DNA from: JBASEY01 sp049652745
GTDB taxonomy: Bacteria; CSSED10-310
Length of the DNA stretch: 64,000 nt
NCBI GenBank assembly: GCA_049652745.1
Contig: JBASEY010000052.1
Coordinates: 23,278 to 87,277, forward strand
Direction of reading: 5' to 3'
Shown here: positions 1 to 9,063 of the stretch, in pieces
How the letters are laid out: each line of letters opens with the position of its first letter
How positions within the stretch are numbered: position 1 is the stretch's first letter
Position numbers and translations under genes: made by a program
Notes under the pieces: generated by a model
What the model was told of the DNA's origin: nothing
What the model saw: only the letters and a program-made list of their open reading frames with translations
Databases searched by the model: none

Positions 1-3000
1 TCCGCATCCACCTCTTTCACGATACCGGAAGGGCGGGTTTTAGGAGAATACCGAGTTCAATCGAACGGCGGCTCGGCGATATTGCGAGTAGAAGAATATA
101 AACGCCCCACTTTTGAAGTGGCCGTTCACTCACCTGAAGCCGGCGCTGTGTTGAATTCGCCGGTAACCGTTACAGGTAAAGCCGATTATTATATGGGCAT
201 GCCGGTTTCAGAAGGCTATGTCTCCTGGCTGGTGGTACGTAAACCTCGATGGCCCGTCTGGTGGTACTGGTGGCAGCCACAGAAGAGTTATACTCTTGAA
301 GTAGCCGCCGGCGAAACACAGCTCGATACCGACGGGAAATTCTCCATCACTTTTATCCCTGAAGCCGACCCGGATTTCGATGACAAAGACATAACCTGGT
401 GCTACGAAATCACGGCCACCGTGACGGATAGCGGCGGCGAGACCCGCATCGGCCAGGCAACCTTCAATCTCGGGTATTGTTCGGTTCAAGCCGATATTTC
501 CAAGGCTTCCGCATTTTTTACGCCGGACATTCCATCGAAATTCACCGTAAGGCGAGCGGATTTAAATGGCAAACCCCTCACCGGTGAAGGCCGATACCGG
601 ATTGTACGGCTTGTACAACCGGAAAAAACCATCCCGGCATGTGATCTGCCTGTCCCCCAAAAAACTCTCCCCGAAAACCCCATCACCGGCGACGCTCTTC
701 AACCAAGATGGACATCGGAACCGGGGATTTTTGAGCGAATGCGGGACTGGCCGGACGGAGAAACCATTCAACAGGGAAAGCTGAAACACGATGAAAACGG
801 CGAAGCCGTTATCAGTCACAAGCTGCCGGCCGGCGCTTTTCGAGTGATTTACACCACCAGCGACAACAAAGGAATTGAGTTCGACGTTCGAGAGGAGTTC
901 CTGATTGTCGATAAAGGCGTCACGCTTCAAACACCTCTGTATTTGTTGGTACAAAGCCGCATCGTTACCGCTGGTGACACTCTGGAGCTGTACATTGGAT
1001 CCGGTTATCAAAACAAGGTGATCCAGCTTGAAATCACTCGAAACAGAGAACTGGTTCGTCGTGAACACATTATATCTTCGGGAAAGGCCGATTTAATCCG
1101 TATACCGATCGATGAAACCCTCCGTGGAGGATTTGGTTTATCGGCATGGTTGGTGCATGATTACAGTTTGATTCAGGAAACCGGGCGTATTCATGTGCCT
1201 TGGGATGACAAGGAACTGAAGCTCGAATTTACCACGTTTAGAAACCTGTTGCGGCCGGGGGCGACCGAAACATGGACGCTCAACGTCAAAGGGCCGAATT
1301 CCGAACAGGTCAGCGCTGAATTGCTCGCGTATATGTACGATCGCTCATTGGATTATTTTGTCAGCCACCGCTATCCACGCATTATCGATATCTATCCGAC
1401 GTTCTCCAACCGCCTTATCGGCTCATGGAGGCTTCGAAACTCATTCACCAACCTGCACTCCAACAATTGGTATGAAACATATTATACAAGCAGCTATCGA
1501 CCGGATAAGATGAAGTATCATTCCGGCTATGGCATCGGCGGGCCGGGATATCGACGAGGTAATTTTTTCGCTGGGTCGCTTCGTGATGAGGATGGACTCA
1601 TGTTAAAAGCGGCCATGGCTGCACCGATGGAGATGGAAGAAAGCGGCGCCGTCGAAGAGTCTGCTCCGGCATCCGGTGAAAGCATGCCCCAGCAGGCACA
1701 GCCCGAGATTGAAATGCGCAGTGATTTTTCCGAATCTGCGTTTTTCCTGCCGCATTTGGTGACTGATAAGGATGGAAATGCGTCGATCACCTTTACAGTC
1801 CCGGACAGTCTCACTTCATGGAGAGTTTTCGTTCATGCGGTTACGACCGATTTGAAATCGGCGGTGCTGGAAGCTGAAACCGAAACGCGGAAAGAGCTGA
1901 TGGTGCGTCCCTATCTGCCGCGCTTTTTCCGTGAAGGCGACAAAGGCGAATTGCGGGTGGTGGTCAATAATTCCGGGGATACGCCGCTGTCCGGAACCGT
2001 TCACTTGCAGATACTGGATCCGGACACGGAAGAAGATCATACGGAGCTTTTCCATCCGTCCGCCCTGAAGCTGCCTTTCAAGGCGCCCGCAGGCCGATCG
2101 GATACCGTCGCCTTCAATCTTACCGCTCCTGAAAGCATCGGTTTTCATGCGTTCAAAATCTTCGCCGTCACCGACGACATGACCGACGGCGAACTTCGAC
2201 CGGTGCCGGTGCTTCCGAGTCGAATGCATCTGGCACAGTCGCGGTTCGTCACTCTAAAAGACGATGACAGCAGAACCATGCTGTTACCGGATCTGTTAGA
2301 CAGCCAGGCCGATCCGACTCTGATCAACGAATCGTTGGTCGTCACGCTGGAAGGCCAGTTGTTTTATCAGGTGTTGAAAGCGCTCCCCTATCTCGTCCAA
2401 TATCCGTATGATTGTGTCGAACAGACCATGAACAAGTTTCTTACCACAGGTATTTTAATGTCTCTTTATGATCGATACCCGACCGTTGCCAAAGCGGCGG
2501 AAGCATTCAGCAAGAGGGATTCCCGTTGGGAGAAATGGGATATGGACGATCCCAACCGACGCATGGCCTTGGCGGAAACGCCGTGGCTGCAAACGGCGCA
2601 AGGCGGCAAAACAGATTTTCCGCTGTTGAATGTTCTGGCTCCGGAAGTGACCAAATCCGTGCGCGATTCGGCTATAGCCAAACTGCAGCAGGCACAAAAC
2701 CCCTCCGGCGCCTTTCCGTGGTTCCCCGGCGGCCCGGACAGCCCGTTTATAACTCTGTATCTGTTTTATGGGTTCGCCAAAGCCCACGAATACAACATCG
2801 ATATCCCCAAACCAATGGTCAAGAACGCGTGCCGATATTTGGGCGAATATTTTCGTGAACATTACAAGAAGAATATGAAAATCGAGGAATTTTCACCGGA
2901 ATTTTTAGTTTTTCTGAATTACGTGTTGAGCTGTTTTCCGGATGAATCCTGGTATTCCGATTGTTTCAGCCGAAAAGAACGCATGGAAATGCTGGATTAC

Positions 3001-4017
3001 ACCTTCAAAAAATGGAAAGAAATTTCACCCTATTGCAAAGCCATGCTTTCGTTGACGCTCCATCGTGAACGACGCAGCCGGGACGCTCGATTGATCATGG
3101 ACAGCATCATGGACAGCGCTATCACCAAGCTGGATCAGGGAACGTTCTGGGCGCCGGAAGAACGCGGGTGGCTCTGGTACAATGATTCGATCGAAACTCA
3201 CGCTATGATCCTTCGGGCCTTGATGGAACTCGACCCGAACGACGATCGCACGGATGGGCTGGCGCTCTGGCTGTTTTTGAACAAAAAAATGAACCATTGG
3301 AAATCGACGAAAACCACCTCCGAAGTGATTTATGCGCTCGCGGATTATCTGAGGGTCAAAGATGCAATGGGCGCTGTCGTGACGGCATCGGTGACGATCG
3401 GCGATCTTGAAGAAACATGCGTGTTCGATCCGGAAATATACGATGCGGACAAATGTCGATTCGTCATATCCGGGGATGATGTGGAGCCGGCTATGGGTGA
3501 AGTGGTCGTCGATAAAACAGGAAAAGGCTATATGTTCGCATCGATGAACTGGAGTTATTCGACCATGATGATGCCGGAGGAGGCACGAGGCGATTTCCTA
3601 TCGGTGACACGTCGATATTTCCAGCGCGTCAATGAAAACGGCGAAATGGTTCTCAAACCATTGAAAGAAGGTCAACCGATCGAAGTGGGTGACCAAGTGG
3701 AAGTGCATCTGTCGATTTCGGCCAAACATCCGATGGAATACGTCCATCTGCTGGATCCCAGGGGAGCGGGTTTTGAGCCGGAAACACATATCAGCGGGTA
3801 TCGATGGGATTTGGGGCTGATACGGTATGAGGAAATCCGAGACTCGTGCACGAACTTCTTTTTCGAATACCTGCCTCAAGGTGAATACACGTTGAAATAC
3901 AGGTTGCGCGCCTCGATGTCCGGAACGTTCAGAGTCGGGCCTGCAACACTTCAGTCGATGTATGCGCCGGAATTTTCCGCTTTTTCGACCGGAGCCGTTT
4001 TAAAAATTGAACCTTGA
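1..4017 (+). CDS. Bacterial alpha-2-macroglobulin family protein (5' end outside window)
   Basis: The frame is open from base 1, so the start lies upstream; the TTG at 82 is only an internal codon. The opening residues, ending in VEEYKRPTFEVAV, match a macroglobulin (MG) domain. A thioester-type C-V-E-Q motif is encoded at 2413-2424, inside YDCVEQTMNKF. It is followed by an alpha-helical toroid-like region and a C-terminal receptor-binding-like beta region ending at 4017. A low-complexity segment rich in Met, Ala, Glu and Pro near 1600-1710 probably marks the bait-like region. Bacterial members are periplasmic or membrane-anchored protease traps that react covalently with attacking proteases through the Cys-Gln thioester. 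That function is inferred from the family; the motif and order are seen. No penicillin-binding protein 1C partner is visible downstream, where the next gene is convergent. Confidence 0.9.
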   Translation, partial: SASTSFTIPEGRVLGEYRVQSNGGSAILRVEEYKRPTFEVAVHSPEAGAVLNSPVTVTGKADYYMGMPVSEGYVSWLVVRKPRWPVWWYWWQPQKSYTLEVAAGETQLDTDGKFSITFIPEADPDFDDKDITWCYEITATVTDSGGETRIGQATFNLGYCSVQADISKASAFFTPDIPSKFTVRRADLNGKPLTGEGRYRIVRLVQPEKTIPACDLPVPQKTLPENPITGDALQPRWTSEPGIFERMRDWPDGETIQQGKLKHDENGEAVISHKLPAGAFRVIYTTSDNKGIEFDVREEFLIVDKGVTLQTPLYLLVQSRIVTAGDTLELYIGSGYQNKVIQLEITRNRELVRREHIISSGKADLIRIPIDETLRGGFGLSAWLVHDYSLIQETGRIHVPWDDKELKLEFTTFRNLLRPGATETWTLNVKGPNSEQVSAELLAYMYDRSLDYFVSHRYPRIIDIYPTFSNRLIGSWRLRNSFTNLHSNNWYETYYTSSYRPDKMKYHSGYGIGGPGYRRGNFFAGSLRDEDGLMLKAAMAAPMEMEESGAVEESAPASGESMPQQAQPEIEMRSDFSESAFFLPHLVTDKDGNASITFTVPDSLTSWRVFVHAVTTDLKSAVLEAETETRKELMVRPYLPRFFREGDKGELRVVVNNSGDTPLSGTVHLQILDPDTEEDHTELFHPSALKLPFKAPAGRSDTVAFNLTAPESIGFHAFKIFAVTDDMTDGELRPVPVLPSRMHLAQSRFVTLKDDDSRTMLLPDLLDSQADPTLINESLVVTLEGQLFYQVLKALPYLVQYPYDCVEQTMNKFLTTGILMSLYDRYPTVAKAAEAFSKRDSRWEKWDMDDPNRRMALAETPWLQTAQGGKTDFPLLNVLAPEVTKSVRDSAIAKLQQAQNPSGAFPWFPGGPDSPFITLYLFYGFAKAHEYNIDIPKPMVKNACRYLGEYFREHYKKNMKIEEFSPEFLVFLNYVLSCFPDESWYSDCFSRKERMEMLDYTFKKWKEISPYCKAMLSLTLHRERRSRDARLIMDSIMDSAITKLDQGTFWAPEERGWLWYNDSIETHAMILRALMELDPNDDRTDGLALWLFLNKKMNHWKSTKTTSEVIYALADYLRVKDAMGAVVTASVTIGDLEETCVFDPEIYDADKCRFVISGDDVEPAMGEVVVDKTGKGYMFASMNWSYSTMMMPEEARGDFLSVTRRYFQRVNENGEMVLKPLKEGQPIEVGDQVEVHLSISAKHPMEYVHLLDPRGAGFEPETHISGYRWDLGLIRYEEIRDSCTNFFFEYLPQGEYTLKYRLRASMSGTFRVGPATLQSMYAPEFSAFSTGAVLKIEP

Positions 4018-4050
4018 AACGTGTGCCTATAAAACCGCAGCGTTATCAAA

Positions 4051-4080
4051 AACCCCCCTCGAATTGGAGGGGGGTTATTT
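4051..4080. terminator. Bidirectional rho-independent terminator
   Basis: A perfect 10-bp stem AACCCCCCTC / GAGGGGGGTT (4051-4060 and 4067-4076) with a 6-nt loop lies between two convergent genes. T-rich sequence follows on the plus side (ATTTTGT) and A-rich sequence precedes it (ATCAAA), so it can serve both strands. Confidence 0.85.
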
Positions 4081-4156
4081 TGTCATAACGTTTGAATGAC
4101 TCCGTTCACGATTTTTGCGCTCTATCGGGAATGGGTTCGTTTAACTGGAGTATGGT

Positions 4157-6337
4157 CTACCGCCAACCAAAACTCCAAAAATCGTAATCGCCAAATAGAT
4201 CCGTGATTTCCGGATTTGTCATGCCGGCATACCAGTTGATGCCGTCCGCTTGTCCGACTCCCGATGGCCATAGAAAATCAGGTAGAACATCGATGCGCGT
4301 TTCGCCGGGCGCCAGGACTATTTCCTCATAATCGAACTCGCTGAAACTCGGCCAGAAGAAGTATTCGCCGTAAACATCCAGAATAACGAACAATGGAACA
4401 TTGGACACGGGGCTGTCTGCGGTATTGCACAGAGTGACATACATATTGCAGATATCGCCGGCAAAAAACGTATGAGACGGCATAGAAATGGTCACGCCTA
4501 GCGTGTCACAGCCCGGTTCAGGAGTAGCCGTCGGCTCCGGTGTGGCTGTCGGCTCAGGTGTCTCAGTCGGTTCCGGTGTCGCTGTCGGCCCCGGTGATGT
4601 GGTCGGTTCAGGTGTCGGCGTCGGAATCTGGCCTGTTTCCAAACCGAAAAAGTCGACATAAGAAATGAGTAAATCGGTCACGTCATTGCCGGTCAAGCCG
4701 CCGAATTCAACCGACGACCCAATTGTTTTAAATGTTGAGCTGGCTTTACTGACCATTGTCAGGTATTCCGGCGCCAGATTTTTAATGACTCCTTTGCTTC
4801 CCGGTTTGGTTTTCAATCGATCGATTCCGTTGTTATGACCGTTGTATCCGAAGGACATTCCATCGGCCAAAGATCCCGGCAGGCCCGCCATATCGCCGGC
4901 ATCTCCGGCTCCACCGGCTTCCGTCCCTATGCCAAATTCAAACCACAGAGCCACCCGAGGATCATCCTTCCAAAAATTGCCGCCTTCCAAATACATGGTG
5001 CGGCCGCTGACAAGATAATCTCTCAGAGCATTATCATCGGCCACATCCAAAATATGGTTGTTCGGCTGGATACCCAGGCATACCCAAATACTCTTATAAA
5101 GCTCGGGCAACGGCGGCATTTCAGTCAGATAATGAGTCGGGATACCTAAATTCAACAGAGCATTATATAGTTTGGGGCCGCTTGTTTTATTTCCGTCGAA
5201 ATCCAGAACCAGTGCATCCACCATTTCGCTGATATTCATCGAGAACCAACCGGTTTCCGGCAAGCGGGCTTCATTATGCGCATTCGCGGCATCGACGGCA
5301 TGAATTCTATAGTTGACGACATCATCTTGATAAACCGTTTCGGAAAAAGTCCCCGACCATTTGTCGCCGGAAATGTTGACCATCGGCTGTTCAATTACCG
5401 ATCCGCCATTGATGTTGAACTCCAGCGTAGCAGTTTGAACACCGATCACGTCGGTAATCTTTGCATGAATCGTTGCCGGCCAAAAATCCGCCAGCCATAT
5501 TTCAACGGGGGTATGCTCGATTTCAGGTGGTTCGGTATCGATGAGCACTCGGAACGAAAATAGTTTATCCGGCGCTAAAAGCGGTAAAGAACTGCTTTTA
5601 CCGTTATCCGCCGAGGCGTTAAGGTAATAATAAACTGTGGTGCCGATGGGTTGGGCCGGAATTTCCGCCTCGTAACGGTCGTCACCGACATCGATCAGAT
5701 CCACAAAACTAAAATCGCTGGACCCATCGTTATTCCAATAGACTTTGATCGAGTCGGAAATCAGGTTTCCGCCGCTACGAATATCGGCTGCGACGGGATA
5801 CGGGGACGAATAATCTTCCGTGTTCGGCAATGGATCATGAAGAATTTTTACCAATGGGGCCGACCACGTTTTCAGCAAGTTTTTAATTTGGGCTTCATCA
5901 AATCCGGAATTGGTATGCCTGCATGTCATCGTGTCATCGATGACGGTATTGTGCGGGATGAATCCCATTCCAAACTTGTTCCAGACGTTTCCATTGGGAT
6001 CGGCCAACACGGGATAGGTCAGCCCGTATTCCTGTTGCCAGGCTTTCGCTTCCGCTTGAGTATGCCCGACACCGACTGAAAGCACTTGTACCCATTCATT
6101 TTTATAATTCTGCCAAATCACTTCCGTGCGCGGAGCCTCCACGCGACAAGTCGATCACGTGTTACCCCAGAAATTGATAAAAATGACTTTTCCTTGAAAG
6201 TCGTACAGGTTCACCCGGTTTCCATCGCAGTCAAACAAACTGAAATCATTGATATGGTCACCCACCTTGTACGCTCCAAAAGCGGTTCCGATACTCAAAA
6301 CTAAAATTAGCAACATCAGCATAATTTTTGTTTTCAT
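4157..6337 (-). CDS. Secreted redoxin-type selenoprotein (UxxC) with Pro/Thr linker and shared C-terminal domain
   Basis: Read as one gene of about 726 residues with an in-frame TGA at 6155-6157 decoded as selenocysteine. ATG at 6337 has a strong AGGAGGG site; residues 1-21 form a signal peptide. The redoxin/TlpA-like domain (about 22-165) reads FINFWGNT-U61-S-T-C64-RVEAP, so U61 sits exactly where the first Cys of FWATWCxxC stands in TlpA/AhpC-TSA proteins. The same frame continues without other lesions into LSVGVGH and YPVLADPNGNVWNKFG, typical of the fold, and a SECIS-like hairpin follows the TGA. Next come beta-rich segments, a region resembling a GATase-like fold (about 360-560), a Pro/Thr linker (DNA 4513-4627) and a terminal domain starting at Cys (4160-4510) shared with three proteins at 50-59 kb. 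Likely an exported thiol/selenol oxidoreductase held at the surface. A pseudogene is the alternative, but the position of the TGA argues against it. Confidence 0.8.
6125..6157 (-). promoter_or_regulatory. Bacterial SECIS-like hairpin at the in-frame TGA
   Basis: Counting the U of UGA as 1, nucleotides 13-16 (CGCG) pair with 26-29 (CGCG), U17 is a single bulged base, G18-C25 and G19-U24 close an apical loop A20-G21-G22-C23, and U12-A31 and G11-C32 extend the base around a bulged C30. The bulged U at 17 and the G-containing apical loop match the E. coli fdhF SECIS arrangement as I remember it. Pairing was checked by hand only. Confidence 0.65.
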
Positions 6338-6510
6338 CGTTTTTCCCTCCTGAAAAATTAGTCTATTCATAACCCAACTGCTCAAACGAGCTCTTACAAG
6401 TGAATATTATTCTTTTTTCAACTTCATTAATCAAACGAAAAACTTTTTTGTGAGCTGTTTTTTTCGGTGTCGAAAATATTTTCAATCAAAAGCCTTTAGG
6501 AATTAGCCGC

Positions 6511-6539
6511 TTGACTATGTGGTCGAAAACGATGATAAT
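6511..6539 (+). promoter_or_regulatory. Sigma-70-type promoter for the TMEM43-like gene
   Basis: TTGACT (6511-6516), a 17-bp spacer, then GATAAT (6534-6539) in the AT-rich divergent intergenic region, about 65 bp upstream of the ATG at 6606, which has its own AAAGGAGG site. Confidence 0.65.
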
Positions 6540-6605
6540 AGAAGCTCTGATTATGATGTTTAAGATTGAATTGGAGTTAATCGATATAAAAGGAGGAACA
6601 AATCA

Positions 6606-7772
6606 ATGGCTCACACAGTAGTGACACGTCAATCATGGTTCAGCCGTATCGGCGGCGCTTTTAAAGGTATTTTGATCGGTATTGTCCTTGTCGTTGTCGC
6701 ATTCATTGTTTTATTCATGAACGAAGGGAGGGCGGTTCGTCGCCATAAAACCTTGCAGGAAGGCGCCGGCTTGGCGGTAACAATTGACAGCAACGCCGTG
6801 AACGAAAAAAACAACGGTAAATTGGTGCATGTTTCAGGCCTTGCAACGACCGATATGATTTTAACGGATCCGATATTCGAGGTTTCGGCTAACGCAATCC
6901 ACCTGAAGCGCGATGTCGAAATGTATCAATGGCAGGAAAATGTCAAAACGGAGACTGTTACCAAAACGGGTGGCGCCCGTGAAACCACGAAAACGTATAC
7001 GTATGAAAAGACTTGGAGCAAAGAACTTATCGATTCGAGCGACTTCGTCGATAAAGAAGGCGGATATGTGAACCCCTCCGTCATGTTATACAAACCAGAC
7101 GGCTGGAGCTCTCCCGTGGTCACATTGGGCGCATTCAGACTGCCGGATGTCCTTAGAGACAGAATCAATAATTTTTCAAAATTGACAGTATCGGAGGAAA
7201 ACGTCGTTCCTGAAAATCTCGGCGAAAAAGCCCGAGTATTCGATTCGGGATTCTATATCGGCGCTGACCCGATGACCCCTGAAATCGGGGATTTCCGAGT
7301 GGCCTTCGAAGTGGTTTATCCCACCGATATCAGCATTATCGCCAGGCAAAACGGCAATACGTTTGAAACTTTCACCACTCCTAAGACCGGTGGCAAGCTG
7401 CTGGAATTGATGATCGGAACATTTTCCAAGGAAGCCATGTTCGAAACGGCGGAATCGGCAAATCGCACACTGACCTGGATCCTCCGCCTGGTGGGTTTCT
7501 TCCTTTTCTTCATTGGTTTCAGCATGATTTTCAACCCCTTCAAAGTCGTCGCGGACGTTCTTCCCTTCATGGGGAAAATAGTCGGCGCCGGGGTCGGAAT
7601 CATCTCTTTCCTGCTGGCCTTGATGCTGTCTTTTCTGGTCATCTCCTTCGCTTGGATTTTCTATCGGCCTCTTATTGGAATCCCGTTGTTGATAGTCGCT
7701 GTTGTGCTGATCTACCTAATATTCAGTAAGATAAATAAAGCCAAAGCACCCGCTCCAACACCGGCATCGTAA
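6606..7772 (+). CDS. TMEM43-family (DUF1625) membrane protein
   Basis: 388 aa with a strong AAAGGAGG ribosome site 9 bases upstream of ATG. It has one N-terminal membrane helix (about residues 18-40) ending in FMNEGRAVRRHKTLQEGAG, a large extracytoplasmic domain of about 240 residues, and three or four C-terminal membrane helices (about 290-375). The NEGRAV motif and this topology are characteristic of TMEM43/DUF1625 proteins, which occur in bacteria and as the nuclear-envelope protein LUMA in animals. The bacterial role is not established. It is preceded by its own promoter and followed by an inverted-repeat region before an unknown secreted protein, so it may be monocistronic. Confidence 0.85.
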   Translation: MAHTVVTRQSWFSRIGGAFKGILIGIVLVVVAFIVLFMNEGRAVRRHKTLQEGAGLAVTIDSNAVNEKNNGKLVHVSGLATTDMILTDPIFEVSANAIHLKRDVEMYQWQENVKTETVTKTGGARETTKTYTYEKTWSKELIDSSDFVDKEGGYVNPSVMLYKPDGWSSPVVTLGAFRLPDVLRDRINNFSKLTVSEENVVPENLGEKARVFDSGFYIGADPMTPEIGDFRVAFEVVYPTDISIIARQNGNTFETFTTPKTGGKLLELMIGTFSKEAMFETAESANRTLTWILRLVGFFLFFIGFSMIFNPFKVVADVLPFMGKIVGAGVGIISFLLALMLSFLVISFAWIFYRPLIGIPLLIVAVVLIYLIFSKINKAKAPAPTPAS

Positions 7773-7778
7773 GCTCTC

Positions 7779-7820
7779 TTCCGCGATTCGGCGGAAAGGA
7801 AAACATCTGTTTTTTTCCGC
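7779..7820 (+). promoter_or_regulatory. Two mutually exclusive hairpins between genes
   Basis: Hairpin 1 pairs TTCCGC (7779-7784) with GCGGAA (7791-7796). Hairpin 2 pairs GCGGAAA (7791-7797) plus AAAACA (7800-7805) with TGTTTT plus TTTCCGC (7808-7820), with a GG bulge. They share 7791-7797, so only one can form at a time. This could be a terminator or an attenuator ahead of the ATG at 7837; the T-run lies inside hairpin 2, so it is not a standard terminator. Confidence 0.35.
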
Positions 7821-7836
7821 TCCTTCGCTGAAAAAT

Positions 7837-9063
7837 ATGACCATTCGGAACTTAGTCATTTCAATTGTAGGCTTTGTTGCCGTCTCATTGTCCAGCCTTT
7901 CAGCCATCACATTGAAAATCGACACCGATCAACCTTTGCCGCTGGAATCAAATGCCCCTTGTGTGTTCAGATTCACATGGACCGGCGACGCCGATGAAAC
8001 CTGGATACCGGAACCGCTTCTTCTGACATTCAAGCACACTGAAACCGAAAAAGTGTGGTACGACAGACTCTTTCCTTCCATCGACCGCCTGCCGGATATG
8101 ACCCGTAACTGGAAACTCATCCACACCGCTCCGGTTTTCATTCCCGCACAATCTCACGATACCGAATGGATCATCTCGGCCTCGACATCTAAACAGGATT
8201 TTCCTGACTTGCTCACCATCAAAACCGCGCGTCGCTCCGTGTTTCAAAAACCGTTTACACTGACTTATCGGGAAGGCTTGAAGGATTTGAACGAAATAAC
8301 ACCTCTAGAAATATCGGGATTTTATGACCGGGAGACTACCTACTATAGTCCCGATCGATGGATATGGATGTCGGGGGATTGTCGTATCATCCTGCCAAAC
8401 TTTGGAATACCGCTCATTTTCAGCTTTATCGGTTGGATACCGGCCACCGTTGCCCAGGGTTTACAAGTTGAAATAAATGGGCATGTGCTGGAAACCGGTG
8501 ATATTGTGGAAGACCATTACCGCTTTCAAAAAGCCATTCCGATGGCCTGGCTGGAAAATTCCGAACACATCGATATTCGAATGCAGACGAAAGAAGCGTT
8601 TACGCCTGCAGATGATGGTCTTTCCCAGGATAAACGCCTGTTGGGAATGATGATCAAAAAATTTTATATCTGTGCTGAAACCGATACACCTGATAATCGT
8701 TCTGTTTTCGACCTGCTTTACGATCTGGAATCCCAGGAACCGTGGCTTTGGACGTCGAGCGAATCCTGTTTGACCTTTTCCAATCCGGCCCGCGATTTCC
8801 GAATCTTTCTTCAGGGCTGGATCCCCGACCACCTTTATCTTCCTCAAAGCATTATGCTCATTCAATTCAATGACACCGTCATCGATACCCCGGCCCTAAA
8901 CAGTCCTTATTTGCGATTGTTGTATCATATTCCACTTCAATCGATCGGTCTCGATCCTGAGGTATCGCTTGGAATGTGCCGCGTGTTTCCTTTGGTGACT
9001 GCAAATATGGGGATTGTTTTCTTACCTCAGCCGACAATAATCACGAAGGTATGGGTTTACTGA
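7837..9063 (+). CDS. Secreted protein of unknown function
   Basis: 408 aa, not recognised. Residues 1-24 look like a Sec signal peptide (VISIVGFVAVSLSSLSA). The rest is predicted beta-rich, with many aromatic and acidic residues and two similar halves: each contains a segment of the form (W/F)xW(M/T)S...CxxxxPxFxIxxxFxGWIP (about residues 165-205 and 300-335), followed by VxINxxVxxT. This suggests two copies of a beta-sandwich domain. The start has no strong ribosome site. The stop overlaps the start of the next gene (TGATG at 9061-9065), so the two are probably co-translated and work together. Confidence 0.7.
   Translation: MTIRNLVISIVGFVAVSLSSLSAITLKIDTDQPLPLESNAPCVFRFTWTGDADETWIPEPLLLTFKHTETEKVWYDRLFPSIDRLPDMTRNWKLIHTAPVFIPAQSHDTEWIISASTSKQDFPDLLTIKTARRSVFQKPFTLTYREGLKDLNEITPLEISGFYDRETTYYSPDRWIWMSGDCRIILPNFGIPLIFSFIGWIPATVAQGLQVEINGHVLETGDIVEDHYRFQKAIPMAWLENSEHIDIRMQTKEAFTPADDGLSQDKRLLGMMIKKFYICAETDTPDNRSVFDLLYDLESQEPWLWTSSESCLTFSNPARDFRIFLQGWIPDHLYLPQSIMLIQFNDTVIDTPALNSPYLRLLYHIPLQSIGLDPEVSLGMCRVFPLVTANMGIVFLPQPTIITKVWVY

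Noticed and set aside
4157..6142. Separate gene starting at GTG 6142, with the TGA as an ordinary stop
   Set aside because: There is no ribosome site before GTG 6142, the protein would lack its signal peptide and half of the redoxin fold, and the TGA coincides with the catalytic Cys position.
6086..6304. Plus-strand frame opposite the selenoprotein N terminus
   Set aside because: It lies antisense to a conserved redoxin domain and lacks a ribosome site and recognisable protein features.
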